Assembly (NCBI GenBank): GCA_020723345.1
Contig: DYJA01000002.1
Coordinates: forward strand, 43,323 to 107,322
Length of the DNA: 64,000 bases
Origin: Candidatus Aquidulcis sp.
Lineage (GTDB): Bacteria > Chloroflexota > Anaerolineae > UBA4142
Direction: 5' to 3'
The notes below the pieces were generated by a model. The model ran no database searches, was not told the DNA's origin, and was given only the letters and a program-made list of their open reading frames with translations. Below are positions 17,822 through 25,188 of this stretch, in pieces (positions within the stretch are counted from its first letter, which is position 1; the number at the start of each line of letters is the position of its first letter). The position numbers and the translations under genes are program-made.

Positions 17822-18085
17822 ATGCGAAAAGCGACGAGACGCGCCGCGTTCGTTTATCTGTTGCGTTGCGCGGATGGAACGATTTACACCGGTTGGACCT
17901 TCGACGTGGCGCGGCGCGTGCGCGATCATCAACACGGTCGCGGCGCGCGCTATACGCGCGCGCGGCGACCGGTCGAACTGATTTACCGCGAACGCTTGCC
18001 CTCGCGTCGCACGGCGATGCGCCGCGAAATCGAAATTAAAAAGATGTCGCGCGCGAAGAAACTGCGCATAGCGAATGGCACATAG
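17822..18085 (+). CDS. GIY-YIG domain protein (UPF0213/YhbQ type)
   Basis: 87 aa. AFVYLLRCADGTIYTGWTFD is the GIY-YIG core (here VYLL...IYTGW), followed by the conserved R in ARRVRDHQHG and the Glu in RREIEIKKMSRAKK. This single-domain family resembles UvrC's nuclease; YhbQ-like proteins have been linked to DNA repair. The ATG at 17822 is chosen because the longer reading from 17735 covers a repeat. The last residues (RIANGT) and the stop are made of the ATGGCAC/ATAGCGT heptads. Confidence 0.85.
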   Translation: MRKATRRAAFVYLLRCADGTIYTGWTFDVARRVRDHQHGRGARYTRARRPVELIYRERLPSRRTAMRREIEIKKMSRAKKLRIANGT

Positions 18086-18130
18086 CGTATGGCGAATAGC
18101 AAACACGCAACACGCATCACGCAATATCTC
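18063..18130. repeat. ATGGCGA and ACGCAAC heptads
   Basis: Two word families are placed side by side: GCATAGCGAATGGCACATAG, then ACGCAACACGCATCACGCAA. They fill the gap between the GIY-YIG and trmI genes. Confidence 0.8.
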
Positions 18131-18141
18131 TGAGGAGAAAT

Positions 18142-18972
18142 GTGAATACCGTCCAACCGAATGAATTCGTTCTGTTAATCGCGCCTGACGACAAACGCTA
18201 CTTGGTGCGTTTGACACCGGGGCAGCGTCTGGATACTCATCACGGTTTTATTTTGCACGACGCGATCATCGGTCAGCCGTTTGGTTGCCGCGTGAAAACG
18301 CAACTCGCGTACGCGTACTTGCTGCTCCAGCCCGCGACGTACGATCTGGTGATGCGCGTCAAACGCGCGTCGCAAATCGTCTATCCGAAAGAAATCGGTT
18401 ATCTCATTTTGCGGATGAATATCATCCCCGGCGCGCGCGTCGTCGAATGTGGCACCGGCAGCGGCGCGCTGACGCTCGCGCTGTCGCGCTTTGTGCGTCC
18501 CAACGGGCGCATCTACACGTACGAAGAGCGCGACGATATGCTGGCGAACGCGCGCAAGAACCTGGAACGTTTTGGCGCGCTCGACGTGGTCGAACTGAAA
18601 CAGCGCGACATTCGCGCCGGGTTCGACGAGCGCGACGCGGACGCGCTCTTTCTCGACGTGCGCGAGCCGTGGCTGTTTCTCGCGCAGGCGCACGCCGCGC
18701 TCAAAGGCGGCGGCTTTTTCGGCTCGCTCGTCCCGACGACGAATCAGATCAGCGACATTTTGCAGGAGATGGAGCGCGCGGGCGGTTGGGCGGACATCGA
18801 GGTCATTGAAATTTTGATGCGGCATTACAAACCCAACGCGGAACGCTTGCGCCCGGAGGATCGGATGGTCGCACACACCGGGTATTTGTTGTTCGCGCGC
18901 GCGGTGAAAAAAGGCGATCAGGGATCGGAGATCAGGGATCAGGAAGAGGAGGTTGGCGATGGAACAGAGTGA
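18142..18972 (+). CDS. trmI: tRNA (adenine-58-N1)-methyltransferase
   Basis: 276 aa, TrmI family. It has an N-terminal beta domain (MNTVQPNEFVLLIAPDDKRY), the YPKEIGYLIL motif, SAM site VVECGTGSGALTLALS, acidic YEERDDM, catalytic-region FLDVREPW and the LVPTTNQ loop. It makes m1A58 in the T-loop of tRNAs as a tetramer and is found in archaea, Actinobacteria, Thermus and Chloroflexota. The start is GTG at 18142 with the ribosome site TGAGGAG. The C-terminal 20 residues (GDQGSEIRDQEEEVGD) are encoded by GATCAGG heptads and are unlikely to be native. The gene overlaps the DUF2007 gene by 14 bp. Confidence 0.9.
   Translation: MNTVQPNEFVLLIAPDDKRYLVRLTPGQRLDTHHGFILHDAIIGQPFGCRVKTQLAYAYLLLQPATYDLVMRVKRASQIVYPKEIGYLILRMNIIPGARVVECGTGSGALTLALSRFVRPNGRIYTYEERDDMLANARKNLERFGALDVVELKQRDIRAGFDERDADALFLDVREPWLFLAQAHAALKGGGFFGSLVPTTNQISDILQEMERAGGWADIEVIEILMRHYKPNAERLRPEDRMVAHTGYLLFARAVKKGDQGSEIRDQEEEVGDGTE
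18914..18946. repeat. GATCAGG heptads inside trmI 3' end
   Basis: Words GATCAGG GATCGGA GATCAGG GATCAGG in frame, just before the ribosome site of the next gene. Confidence 0.75.
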
Positions 18973-19174
18973 ACTCGTCGTCGTGTACACGACGAATGGC
19001 GCGCTGCGCGCGGAAATCATCAAGGGCAAGTTGGAGAGCGCCGGCATTCCCGCGATCATCCGCGCGGAATCGCAAAATGTGATCCCGATGACGGTGGACG
19101 GCATCGGCAAAGCGGAGGTGCTGGTGCCGCGCGCGCGCGAGCAGGAGGCGCGCGCGGTGCTGGAGACATCCTGA
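18959..19174 (+). CDS. DUF2007-like protein
   Basis: 71 aa. LVVVYTTNGALRAEIIKGKL, ESAGIPAIIRAES and VLVPRAREQEARAVL follow the DUF2007 (putative prokaryotic signal-transducing protein) pattern of a ferredoxin-like alpha/beta fold. The function is unknown; it is a PII-like small domain often found as a stand-alone gene. The ATG at 18959 follows GGAAGAGGAGG; a TTG at 18953 is possible. It overlaps the end of trmI. Confidence 0.8.
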   Translation: MEQSELVVVYTTNGALRAEIIKGKLESAGIPAIIRAESQNVIPMTVDGIGKAEVLVPRAREQEARAVLETS

Positions 19175-19268
19175 GCGGAATCGGAGCGAAGCGGAGATGG
19201 AGTCGAAGGATGCGTGATGCGTGTTGCGTATTGCGTGAACGGAACACGGAATACGCAACACGGAGGAA
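19171..19268. repeat. TCCTGAGCGGA...TCGAAGGA element followed by ACGCAAC heptads
   Basis: Starts at the DUF2007 stop: CATCCTGAGCGGAATCGGAG, then GAGTCGAAGGATGCGTGATG. It runs on into GCGTGTTGCGTATTGCGTGA and an inverted ACGCAACACGG just before the M20 ribosome site. Confidence 0.8.
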
Positions 19269-19272
19269 AACG

Positions 19273-20622
19273 ATGGACAAATTCCAACAGTACGTAAACG
19301 CGAACCAAGATCGTTTCATCGCGGAACTGCAAGACTTTTGCCGCCAGCCGAGCGTCGCCGCGCAGAATTGGGGAATGTCCGAGATGGCGGACAAGGTGCT
19401 CGCGCGTTTGCAGAAACTTGGCGCGCGCGCGCAAATCATTCCGGTCGCCGATGGCGCGCCGGTCGTGTACGCGGAAATCGGGGAAGGCAAACGCACGCTC
19501 GTGATTTACGATCACTACGACGTGCAGCCGCCTGAGCCGCTCGAATTGTGGGAGAGCGGACCCTGGGACGCCGCGATTCGCGATGGAAAATTATTCGCGC
19601 GCGGCGTCGCGGACAACAAGGGCAACTTGATGTGCCGCATCCAAGCGGTCGAAGCGTATCGCGCGACGCTGGGCGCGCTGCCACTCAAGATCAAATTCGT
19701 CGTCGAGGGCGAGGAAGAAATCGGCAGCATTCACTTGCCGCAATTCGTCAAAGAAAATCGCGCGCTCCTCGAAGGCGCAGACGGTTGTTTGTGGGAAGCC
19801 GGGTACAAGGACGTGAACGAACGCCCGGTCATTTCGTGCGGCGTCAAAGGGATCGCGTACGTCGAACTGCACGCGCGCGGCGCGAATCGCGATCTACATT
19901 CGGCGAACGCCGCGATTGTCGTCAACCCGGCGTGGCGCTTGACCTGGGCGCTCGCGACGCTCAAGGATGCGGACGACAACATTCTCGTCGACGATTTCAT
20001 GAAGCACGTGCGCGCGCCGACGGACGCGGAAATGGACGCGCTCGAAACGATTCCGTACGACGAGGATAAAGTCAAAGCCGATTTGGGAATCAAGTCGTTT
20101 ATTCGAAACCTCACCGGGATCGAACTGCTCAAGAAATATTTGTACGAACCGACCTGTACGATTTGCGGTTTGTACTCCGGCTACATCGGCGAAGGATCGA
20201 AAACTGTTTTGCCAAACCACGCGTTCGCGAAAATCGATTTCCGCCTCGTCCCCGATCTATCGCCCGATTTGGTGGTGGACTTGCTGAAGAAACATCTCGC
20301 GCGGCGCGGCTTTGCCGACATCGAAGTTGTTTTGACGGAGACCGGTGAAGAAGTTGCGCGCTCGCCGCTCGATTCCGCCGTCGTGCGCGCGGCGATTGAG
20401 GCGGCAAAGCGCGTGTACCCGCAAGCGCCAGTCGTTTATCCGACGATGGCGGGCAGCGGTCCGATGTATCCGTTGTGTCAGCAATTGGGAATTCCGGCAG
20501 TCGGCGCGGGAGTTGGCTGGCACGATTCGCGCAGTCACGCGCCGAACGAAAGCGTTCGCCTCGCGGATTATTTCGAGGGGATTGAATTCATCCGCGAATT
20601 GATCGATCAATTTGCACGATAA
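19273..20622 (+). CDS. M20-family metallopeptidase (CNDP/dipeptidase type)
   Basis: 449 aa. LVIYDHYDVQPPEPLELW carries the first zinc His and the Asp; LFARGVADNKGN and VEGEEEIGS hold the bridging Asp and the catalytic Glu-Glu. The DLHSANAAIV lid domain and MAGSGPMYP...GWHDSRSHAPNE with the last zinc His complete the fold. It should hydrolyse dipeptides or N-acyl/amide substrates in the cytoplasm. The ATG at 19273 follows ACGGAGGAAAACG. It stands alone between repeats; the convergent helicase follows. Confidence 0.92.
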   Translation: MDKFQQYVNANQDRFIAELQDFCRQPSVAAQNWGMSEMADKVLARLQKLGARAQIIPVADGAPVVYAEIGEGKRTLVIYDHYDVQPPEPLELWESGPWDAAIRDGKLFARGVADNKGNLMCRIQAVEAYRATLGALPLKIKFVVEGEEEIGSIHLPQFVKENRALLEGADGCLWEAGYKDVNERPVISCGVKGIAYVELHARGANRDLHSANAAIVVNPAWRLTWALATLKDADDNILVDDFMKHVRAPTDAEMDALETIPYDEDKVKADLGIKSFIRNLTGIELLKKYLYEPTCTICGLYSGYIGEGSKTVLPNHAFAKIDFRLVPDLSPDLVVDLLKKHLARRGFADIEVVLTETGEEVARSPLDSAVVRAAIEAAKRVYPQAPVVYPTMAGSGPMYPLCQQLGIPAVGAGVGWHDSRSHAPNESVRLADYFEGIEFIRELIDQFAR

Positions 20623-20635
20623 AGTGGGGGTGCAA

Positions 20636-20702
20636 ATCGTAGGGGCAAACTTGTGTGTTTGCCCACGTCCGCCAGGGCGAACACGCAGGTTCGCCCCTAC
20701 TT
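20636..20702. repeat. Double GTAGGGGC...GCCC element
   Basis: GTAGGGGCAAACTTGTGTGT...GCCC and an inverted partner ending GTTCGCCCCTAC lie between convergent genes. It could form a strong bidirectional hairpin and probably ends both transcripts. It belongs to the GTAGGG...CCCTAC group. Confidence 0.75.
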
Positions 20703-23063
20703 TTTCTTCAAATTCGCAAAACGCGCGCTCAGGCGTTTGACACCCGCGCCGACGAACGCGACTTGGACTTCTTCGTCATCGCCAATCGCCGTGCTGGACA
20801 CGACAACGCCCTCGCCGAATTTCGCGTGATGCACTTTGTCGCCGGGGCGAAAGCGCGTCGGGCGCGATGCAGGCGGCGTGGAGTGTGAAGAGCTTGTCCT
20901 GAGCGAAGTCGAAGGATGTTGCGTGTTGCGTGTTGCGTGATGTGCGGTCCGTGAGCGTGTCGGTGTTTCATCGTCGTCGTCGAAATCATAATCGTCCGGC
21001 GCGCGTCGCGACCGCCGACCCGAATCTGAATACTGATTACTGAATGCTGATTTCTGGCGACTGGCGACTGACGACTGGCGACTGTCCGCAATCAAATCGC
21101 GCGGAATGTCTTTCAAGTACCGCGACGGCTCGCCCGGTTCCGAATTGCCATAGATCGAGCGGCGGAACGCGCGAACGAGGTACAATTTTTCGCGCGCGCG
21201 CGTGATGCCGACGTAGCACAAGCGGCGTTCTTCTTCCATCTGCGCGGGATCCTCAAACGAGCGCGAGTGTGGAAACAAACCCTCTTCCATCCCGACCATA
21301 AAGACGATTTTGAATTCCAGTCCTTTCGCGGTGTGCAGCGTCATCAACGTCGGCGCGTCCACGTCGTCGCGCAGCGTATCGATGTCGGCGACGAGCGCGA
21401 CTTCTTCGAGGAATTGCGCGAGCGTCACATCCGCCGCCGCGCTCGTGTACTTGCTCGTCACGCGCTGCAATTCGGCGACGTTGCCCCAACGATCCTCGCC
21501 TTCCTCTGAGCCGTCGCGGATGTACGGCTCGTAGCCCACTTTCAGCACCACGCGCTCGAATAACTCGGCGAGTTTCTTTTCCGACCGCGCCGCGATGAAC
21601 TCGTCGATCAAATTTGCGAACGCGACGAGCGATTTGCGCGCGCGGGCGTCGAAAGCGTCGTCGGGGAGTGACGTGTTGCGTGTTGCGTGTTGCGTATCGT
21701 CTCTCTCTTGCGTCTCTGCTTTCTTGCTCCCCTGCTCCCGCAGTATTCCGAGAATTTTGCACGGCGACACTCCCAAGCGCTCCGCCCACCGCGCGAGATT
21801 GTCCAGCGTTGTTTTCCCAATGCCGCGCGGCGGGACGTTGATGACGCGATTGAACGCGACGCTGTCGTTGGGATTGTGAATCAGCCGCAGGTACGCGAGC
21901 AAGTCTTTGACTTCGCGGCGTTGATAAAAGCGCGTCGCGCCGACGAGTTGGTACGGCATCCCGCGCCGGACGAACGCGTCTTCGATTGCGCGCGATTGCG
22001 CGTTCGTGCGATAAAACACGGCGATTTCGCGCGGACGATAGCCGCTGTGCGTCAGCCGCGTGATCTCGTCCACGACGAACGCGGCTTCTTCGTCTTGATC
22101 GTACGCTTCAAAGAGATTGATCGGAACGCCTTGCGCGTTTTCCGTCCACAATTGTTTCGCGTGGCGCGACGGATTCTTGCGAATGACCGCCTGCGCGACG
22201 TCGAGAATCGTTTGCGTCGAGCGATAATTCTGTTCGAGCAGTTTCACTTGCGCGTTCGGAAAATCCTGCGAAAAGCGGAGGACGTTGCGATAATCCGCGC
22301 CGCGCCAGCCGTAGATCGATTGATCCTCATCGCCCACGCAAAACAGATTTTGATATTTGTCCGCGAGTAATTTCATCAACACATACTGCGCCATGTTGGT
22401 GTCTTGAAATTCGTCCACGTGCAAATACGTGAAACGATTTTGGTAGCGTTCCAGCACATCGCGGTTTTCGCGCAAGAGGCGGACGGTCTGCATGATCAGA
22501 TCGTCGAAATCGGCGGCGTTGTTTTCCAGGAGCAATTGTTGATAACGCGCGTACGCGCGTCCAATCGCTTCGTGCCAGTACGACGGCGGGACGTACTTGT
22601 CCGGCGGAATCAGATCGTTCTTCGCCTTGCCGATTGCGCCCAGCACCGCGCCGGGGCGATAGACCTTGTCGTCGAGGTTCATTTCTTTGAGCACTTGCTT
22701 GATGAGCGATTGCTGGTCATCCTCGTCGTAGATCACAAAGCCGCGCCCCAAGCCGACGCGCTCGCCGTCGCGCCGCAAAAAGCGCGCGCAGGTCGCGTGA
22801 AACGTGCCAATCGTTAAATCGTTGACGCTCGCTTCGCCGACGATCTGCATCAAGCGTTCGCGCATTGCGCGCGCGGCTTTGTTCGTGAACGTGACCGCGA
22901 GAATGTTGAAGGGCGACACGCGGCACTCGCGAATCAAATACGCGACGCGATGCGTCAGCACGCGCGTCTTGCCGCTGCCGGGTCCGGCGAGCACGAGCAC
23001 GGGACCATTAACGGCAGCAACGGCTTCGCGTTGGGCGGGGTTGAGGGAGGAAAGAGTGTCCAT
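20697..23063 (-). CDS. pcrA: UvrD/PcrA-type superfamily 1 helicase with repeat insertions
   Basis: 788 aa. All SF1A motifs are present: Q motif LNPAQREAV, Walker A VLAGPGSGKTRVL, TFTNKAARAM, YLHVDEFQDTN (Walker B), VGDEDQSIYGWRGAD, LEQNYRST, TLHTAKGLEF and YVGITRARE. A UvrD 3'-5' helicase/translocase for repair and replication restart, with the tudor-like C-terminal tail FRPGDKVHHAKFGEGVVVS that binds RNA polymerase in PcrA/UvrD. Two segments are unusual. About residues 450-466 (KAETQERDDTQHATRNT) are written by ACGCAAC heptads. About residues 655-735 hold TGGCGAC, ACTGAAT and ACGCAAC heptads plus a TCCTGAGCGAAGTCGAAGGA element, between the helicase core and the tudor tail. Confidence 0.92.
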   Translation of the reverse strand: MDTLSSLNPAQREAVAAVNGPVLVLAGPGSGKTRVLTHRVAYLIRECRVSPFNILAVTFTNKAARAMRERLMQIVGEASVNDLTIGTFHATCARFLRRDGERVGLGRGFVIYDEDDQQSLIKQVLKEMNLDDKVYRPGAVLGAIGKAKNDLIPPDKYVPPSYWHEAIGRAYARYQQLLLENNAADFDDLIMQTVRLLRENRDVLERYQNRFTYLHVDEFQDTNMAQYVLMKLLADKYQNLFCVGDEDQSIYGWRGADYRNVLRFSQDFPNAQVKLLEQNYRSTQTILDVAQAVIRKNPSRHAKQLWTENAQGVPINLFEAYDQDEEAAFVVDEITRLTHSGYRPREIAVFYRTNAQSRAIEDAFVRRGMPYQLVGATRFYQRREVKDLLAYLRLIHNPNDSVAFNRVINVPPRGIGKTTLDNLARWAERLGVSPCKILGILREQGSKKAETQERDDTQHATRNTSLPDDAFDARARKSLVAFANLIDEFIAARSEKKLAELFERVVLKVGYEPYIRDGSEEGEDRWGNVAELQRVTSKYTSAAADVTLAQFLEEVALVADIDTLRDDVDAPTLMTLHTAKGLEFKIVFMVGMEEGLFPHSRSFEDPAQMEEERRLCYVGITRAREKLYLVRAFRRSIYGNSEPGEPSRYLKDIPRDLIADSRQSSVASRQKSAFSNQYSDSGRRSRRAPDDYDFDDDDETPTRSRTAHHATRNTQHPSTSLRTSSSHSTPPASRPTRFRPGDKVHHAKFGEGVVVSSTAIGDDEEVQVAFVGAGVKRLSARFANLKKK
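20885..21095. repeat. Three repeat families in frame in the helicase linker
   Basis: TCCTGAGCGAAGTCGAAGGA (about 20897-20916), GTTGCGTGTTGCGTGATG, and, after a normal Asp-rich linker, ACTGATTACTGAATGCTGAT with TGGCGACTGGCGACTGACGA. All remain open in the helicase frame. Confidence 0.8.
21665..21715. repeat. ACGCAAC heptads in frame in the helicase core
   Basis: GACGTGTTGCGTGTTGCGTG on the plus strand, encoding THATRNT-like residues in subdomain 2 of the helicase. Confidence 0.75.
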
Positions 23064-23074
23064 GTTGGCAAAAA

Positions 23075-23136
23075 AGTGTTCGGTATTCAGTCTTCAGTAT
23101 TCAGTTGCTACTGGACACTGAATACTGAACACTGAG
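23075..23136. repeat. ACTGAAT/ACTGAAC heptad inverted repeat
   Basis: CAGTCTTCAGTATTCAGTTG and the inverted ACACTGAATACTGAACACTG. It supplies the C-terminal residues SVQYSVSSSN and the stop of maf and lies before the helicase start. Confidence 0.85.
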
Positions 23137-23769
23137 GATTTCGCGCGCAACCGGGCACACGATTCCCAAATGTGCCTGACACACGCGGTCCGGTTCCGCG
23201 AGCGCGACGCCGAATGCTTTCAGCGCGCGATACAAATGACACAGCGGCAAACCCATCACGTTCGCTTGACAGCCGTCAATGCGCGCGACCGGGTGAAAGT
23301 GATCGTGCTGAATCGCGTACGCCGCGGCTTTGTCGAGCGGATCGCCGGTTGCGACGTACGCCGCGATTTCCGCATCGGGATAATCGCGCATCGTGACCGT
23401 CGTCGTCGCAACCTGGGTCAGCGCGCGTGCGCCTTGGTTTACCGTCACGCCGGAATAAACGACGTGCGGACGCGCCCGCAACTGCTTCAACATCCGCGTC
23501 GCGTCCGCCGCGTCGCGCGGTTTGCCGATGATCGTGTGATCGAGCCAGACAATCGTATCTGCGCCGACGACGATCGCTTCCGGGAAAGCGCGCGCGCCAA
23601 TTTCGGCTTTGGCGCGGCTGAGGCGGCGCACGAGTTCGTCCGGCGCTTCGTGATCGCGCGGGGCTTCGTCTACATCGGCGGCGACAAATTGAAACGCCGC
23701 GCCGAACAATGTGACCAGTTCGCGGCGGCGCGGTGAGGTGGATGCCAGAATGATCGGACGGTTTTGCAT
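23101..23769 (-). CDS. maf: Maf-family nucleoside triphosphate pyrophosphatase
   Basis: 222 aa. ILASTSPRRRELVTLFG is the signature start; AIVVGADTIVWLD holds the catalytic Asp region; YPDAEIAAYVATGDPLDKAA and YAIQHDHFHPVARIDGC complete the Maf pattern. It hydrolyses dTTP/UTP or modified nucleotides to keep them out of nucleic acids. It is slightly long: the last ten residues (LSVQYSVSSSN) come from a heptad repeat. It is the upstream member of the maf-helicase pair on the minus strand and diverges from the TPR gene. Confidence 0.9.
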   Translation of the reverse strand: MQNRPIILASTSPRRRELVTLFGAAFQFVAADVDEAPRDHEAPDELVRRLSRAKAEIGARAFPEAIVVGADTIVWLDHTIIGKPRDAADATRMLKQLRARPHVVYSGVTVNQGARALTQVATTTVTMRDYPDAEIAAYVATGDPLDKAAAYAIQHDHFHPVARIDGCQANVMGLPLCHLYRALKAFGVALAEPDRVCQAHLGIVCPVAREILSVQYSVSSSN

Positions 23770-23813
23770 TGCGACGCATAATAGGTGAAGCGATGCGATT
23801 TGTCAAACGTCGC

Positions 23814-23842
23814 TTGAAGTGCGGCGCGACGCGTGATATAAT
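23814..23842 (+). promoter_or_regulatory. Sigma-70-like promoter of the TPR membrane gene
   Basis: TTGAAG (23814-23819) and TATAAT (23837-23842) with an exact 17-bp spacer. The ribosome site AAGGAG and the ATG at 23860 follow. Confidence 0.7.
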
Positions 23843-23859
23843 GTTGCCAAGGAGAAAAC

Positions 23860-25131
23860 ATGGCGGCATTGCGATTGAGCGAGGACAAAAATTCGGGACG
23901 ATTGATCCTGCAACCCGCGTTCGGCTCGCGTTTGGGCGGTTGCGCGTTCAGTTTGATCTGGTTGGCGGGCGTGGGCATCTTTTTGCTGCCGATGTTTGGC
24001 GAAAGGCGTGTTGATTGGATCGCGGTCATTATGCTGTTGATTTTTGCGTTCATCCCTGCCAGCGTCTCGGTCCTGAACTCGATTTTTGTCGCGACGGTGA
24101 CGATTGATCAAAGCGCGCGCAAGTTGACGTCCATCCGTTTGTTGTTCTTCATCCCGATTTCGGCGACGACGTTCGCATTCAACGATCTCGCGAAAATCGA
24201 AATGCAATCCGTTCGCGGCACCGACGAAGGTCCGGACACCTGGCTCGTCGATGCCGTCAGTCGCAAAGGCGAACGTCTCCGGCTCAATTGGGGCGGCACG
24301 CAACGCGAAATGAACGACCTTGCCCAAAAAATTTCTGCGTTGACCGGCGCGCCGGTGGTGCAATCCGAATATTCCTTGCCCACCGCCGTCCGAGACCTGC
24401 TCAAGAAGGTCGCGCCGCCCGCGCCGGAGCAAGCCAAGCCGCCGGGGCGCGCGCCCGCGCCATCGCCCAGCACACCAACGACGACGGTGTTCGGACGGTT
24501 GATGCGCGATATTTTGGATCAAGCCGCGACCAAAGAGGCGCAGCCACAACGCCGTGCCATGCCGCCGCAACCCGATCCATACGCGCCGCCGCCCGTTGCA
24601 ATGCCCTGGGCGACGTCGCCCGACGAGTCAGCGCAGCCCCGCGAAACAAGCGCGCCGCCAGCGCCTCCGATTGTGGACGACCGCGCGCCCGCGCAAGCGG
24701 TTTGGGATTTGCCGACTCGCGCGCTCGAACAGCGCGTCGCCAGCGATTCGCTGGACGCGGACGCGCGGTACGCGCTCGCGCGCCGGTATCATTCGCGCGG
24801 TGACTTGGAGCGCGCGATTGATCTGTACCGCCAAGTCGTGCGAATCGACGCGACGAATCCAAACGCGCAAAACGATCTGGGCGTCGTGTTGCAAACGCGC
24901 GGCAAGCGCGCGGAAGCGGAAAGCGCGTACCGCCGCGCCGCCGCGCTCGATCCATTTTCTGCCACCGCGCATCTCAATCTCGCGCTGCTCTTGCGCGAGG
25001 GCAAACGCGCGACGGAAGCGCGCCAGGAATTTTTCCTCGCGCGGCAAAACGCGCGCGGCGTGGAAGAGCGAAACAGAGCGGAAGCGGCGGCGAGCGGCGC
25101 GAAGATGGATCCGCGATTGAGTAGAACGTGA
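23860..25131 (+). CDS. Membrane-anchored TPR protein
   Basis: 423 aa. Two transmembrane segments (about 28-45 and 52-70) are followed by a soluble beta-rich domain (about 72-165, resembling a PH-like fold: TVTIDQSARKLTSIRLLFFI). A Pro/Ala-rich linker (about 180-290) comes next, and the protein ends in TPR repeats (LDADARYALARRYHSRGDLE, PNAQNDLGVVLQTRGKRAEA, ATAHLNLALLLREGKRATEA). It probably organises a protein complex at the membrane, partner unknown. The C-terminal end is followed at once by a GAAACGT heptad repeat. Confidence 0.8.
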   Translation: MAALRLSEDKNSGRLILQPAFGSRLGGCAFSLIWLAGVGIFLLPMFGERRVDWIAVIMLLIFAFIPASVSVLNSIFVATVTIDQSARKLTSIRLLFFIPISATTFAFNDLAKIEMQSVRGTDEGPDTWLVDAVSRKGERLRLNWGGTQREMNDLAQKISALTGAPVVQSEYSLPTAVRDLLKKVAPPAPEQAKPPGRAPAPSPSTPTTTVFGRLMRDILDQAATKEAQPQRRAMPPQPDPYAPPPVAMPWATSPDESAQPRETSAPPAPPIVDDRAPAQAVWDLPTRALEQRVASDSLDADARYALARRYHSRGDLERAIDLYRQVVRIDATNPNAQNDLGVVLQTRGKRAEAESAYRRAAALDPFSATAHLNLALLLREGKRATEARQEFFLARQNARGVEERNRAEAAASGAKMDPRLSRT

Positions 25132-25182
25132 AACGTGAAACGTGATGCGTGAAAACCAGGTCACGCATCACGAATCCCGGAG
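25125..25182. repeat. GAAACGT heptad inverted repeat
   Basis: ACGTGAAACGTGAAACGTGA, then the inverted TCACGCATCACGAATCCC, between the TPR gene and the ligase. Confidence 0.75.
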
Positions 25183-25188
25183 GTTTCA

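Noticed and set aside
18175..19515. 446-aa open frame on the minus strand
   Set aside because: Covers trmI and DUF2007 in antisense and crosses the repeat; no domain.
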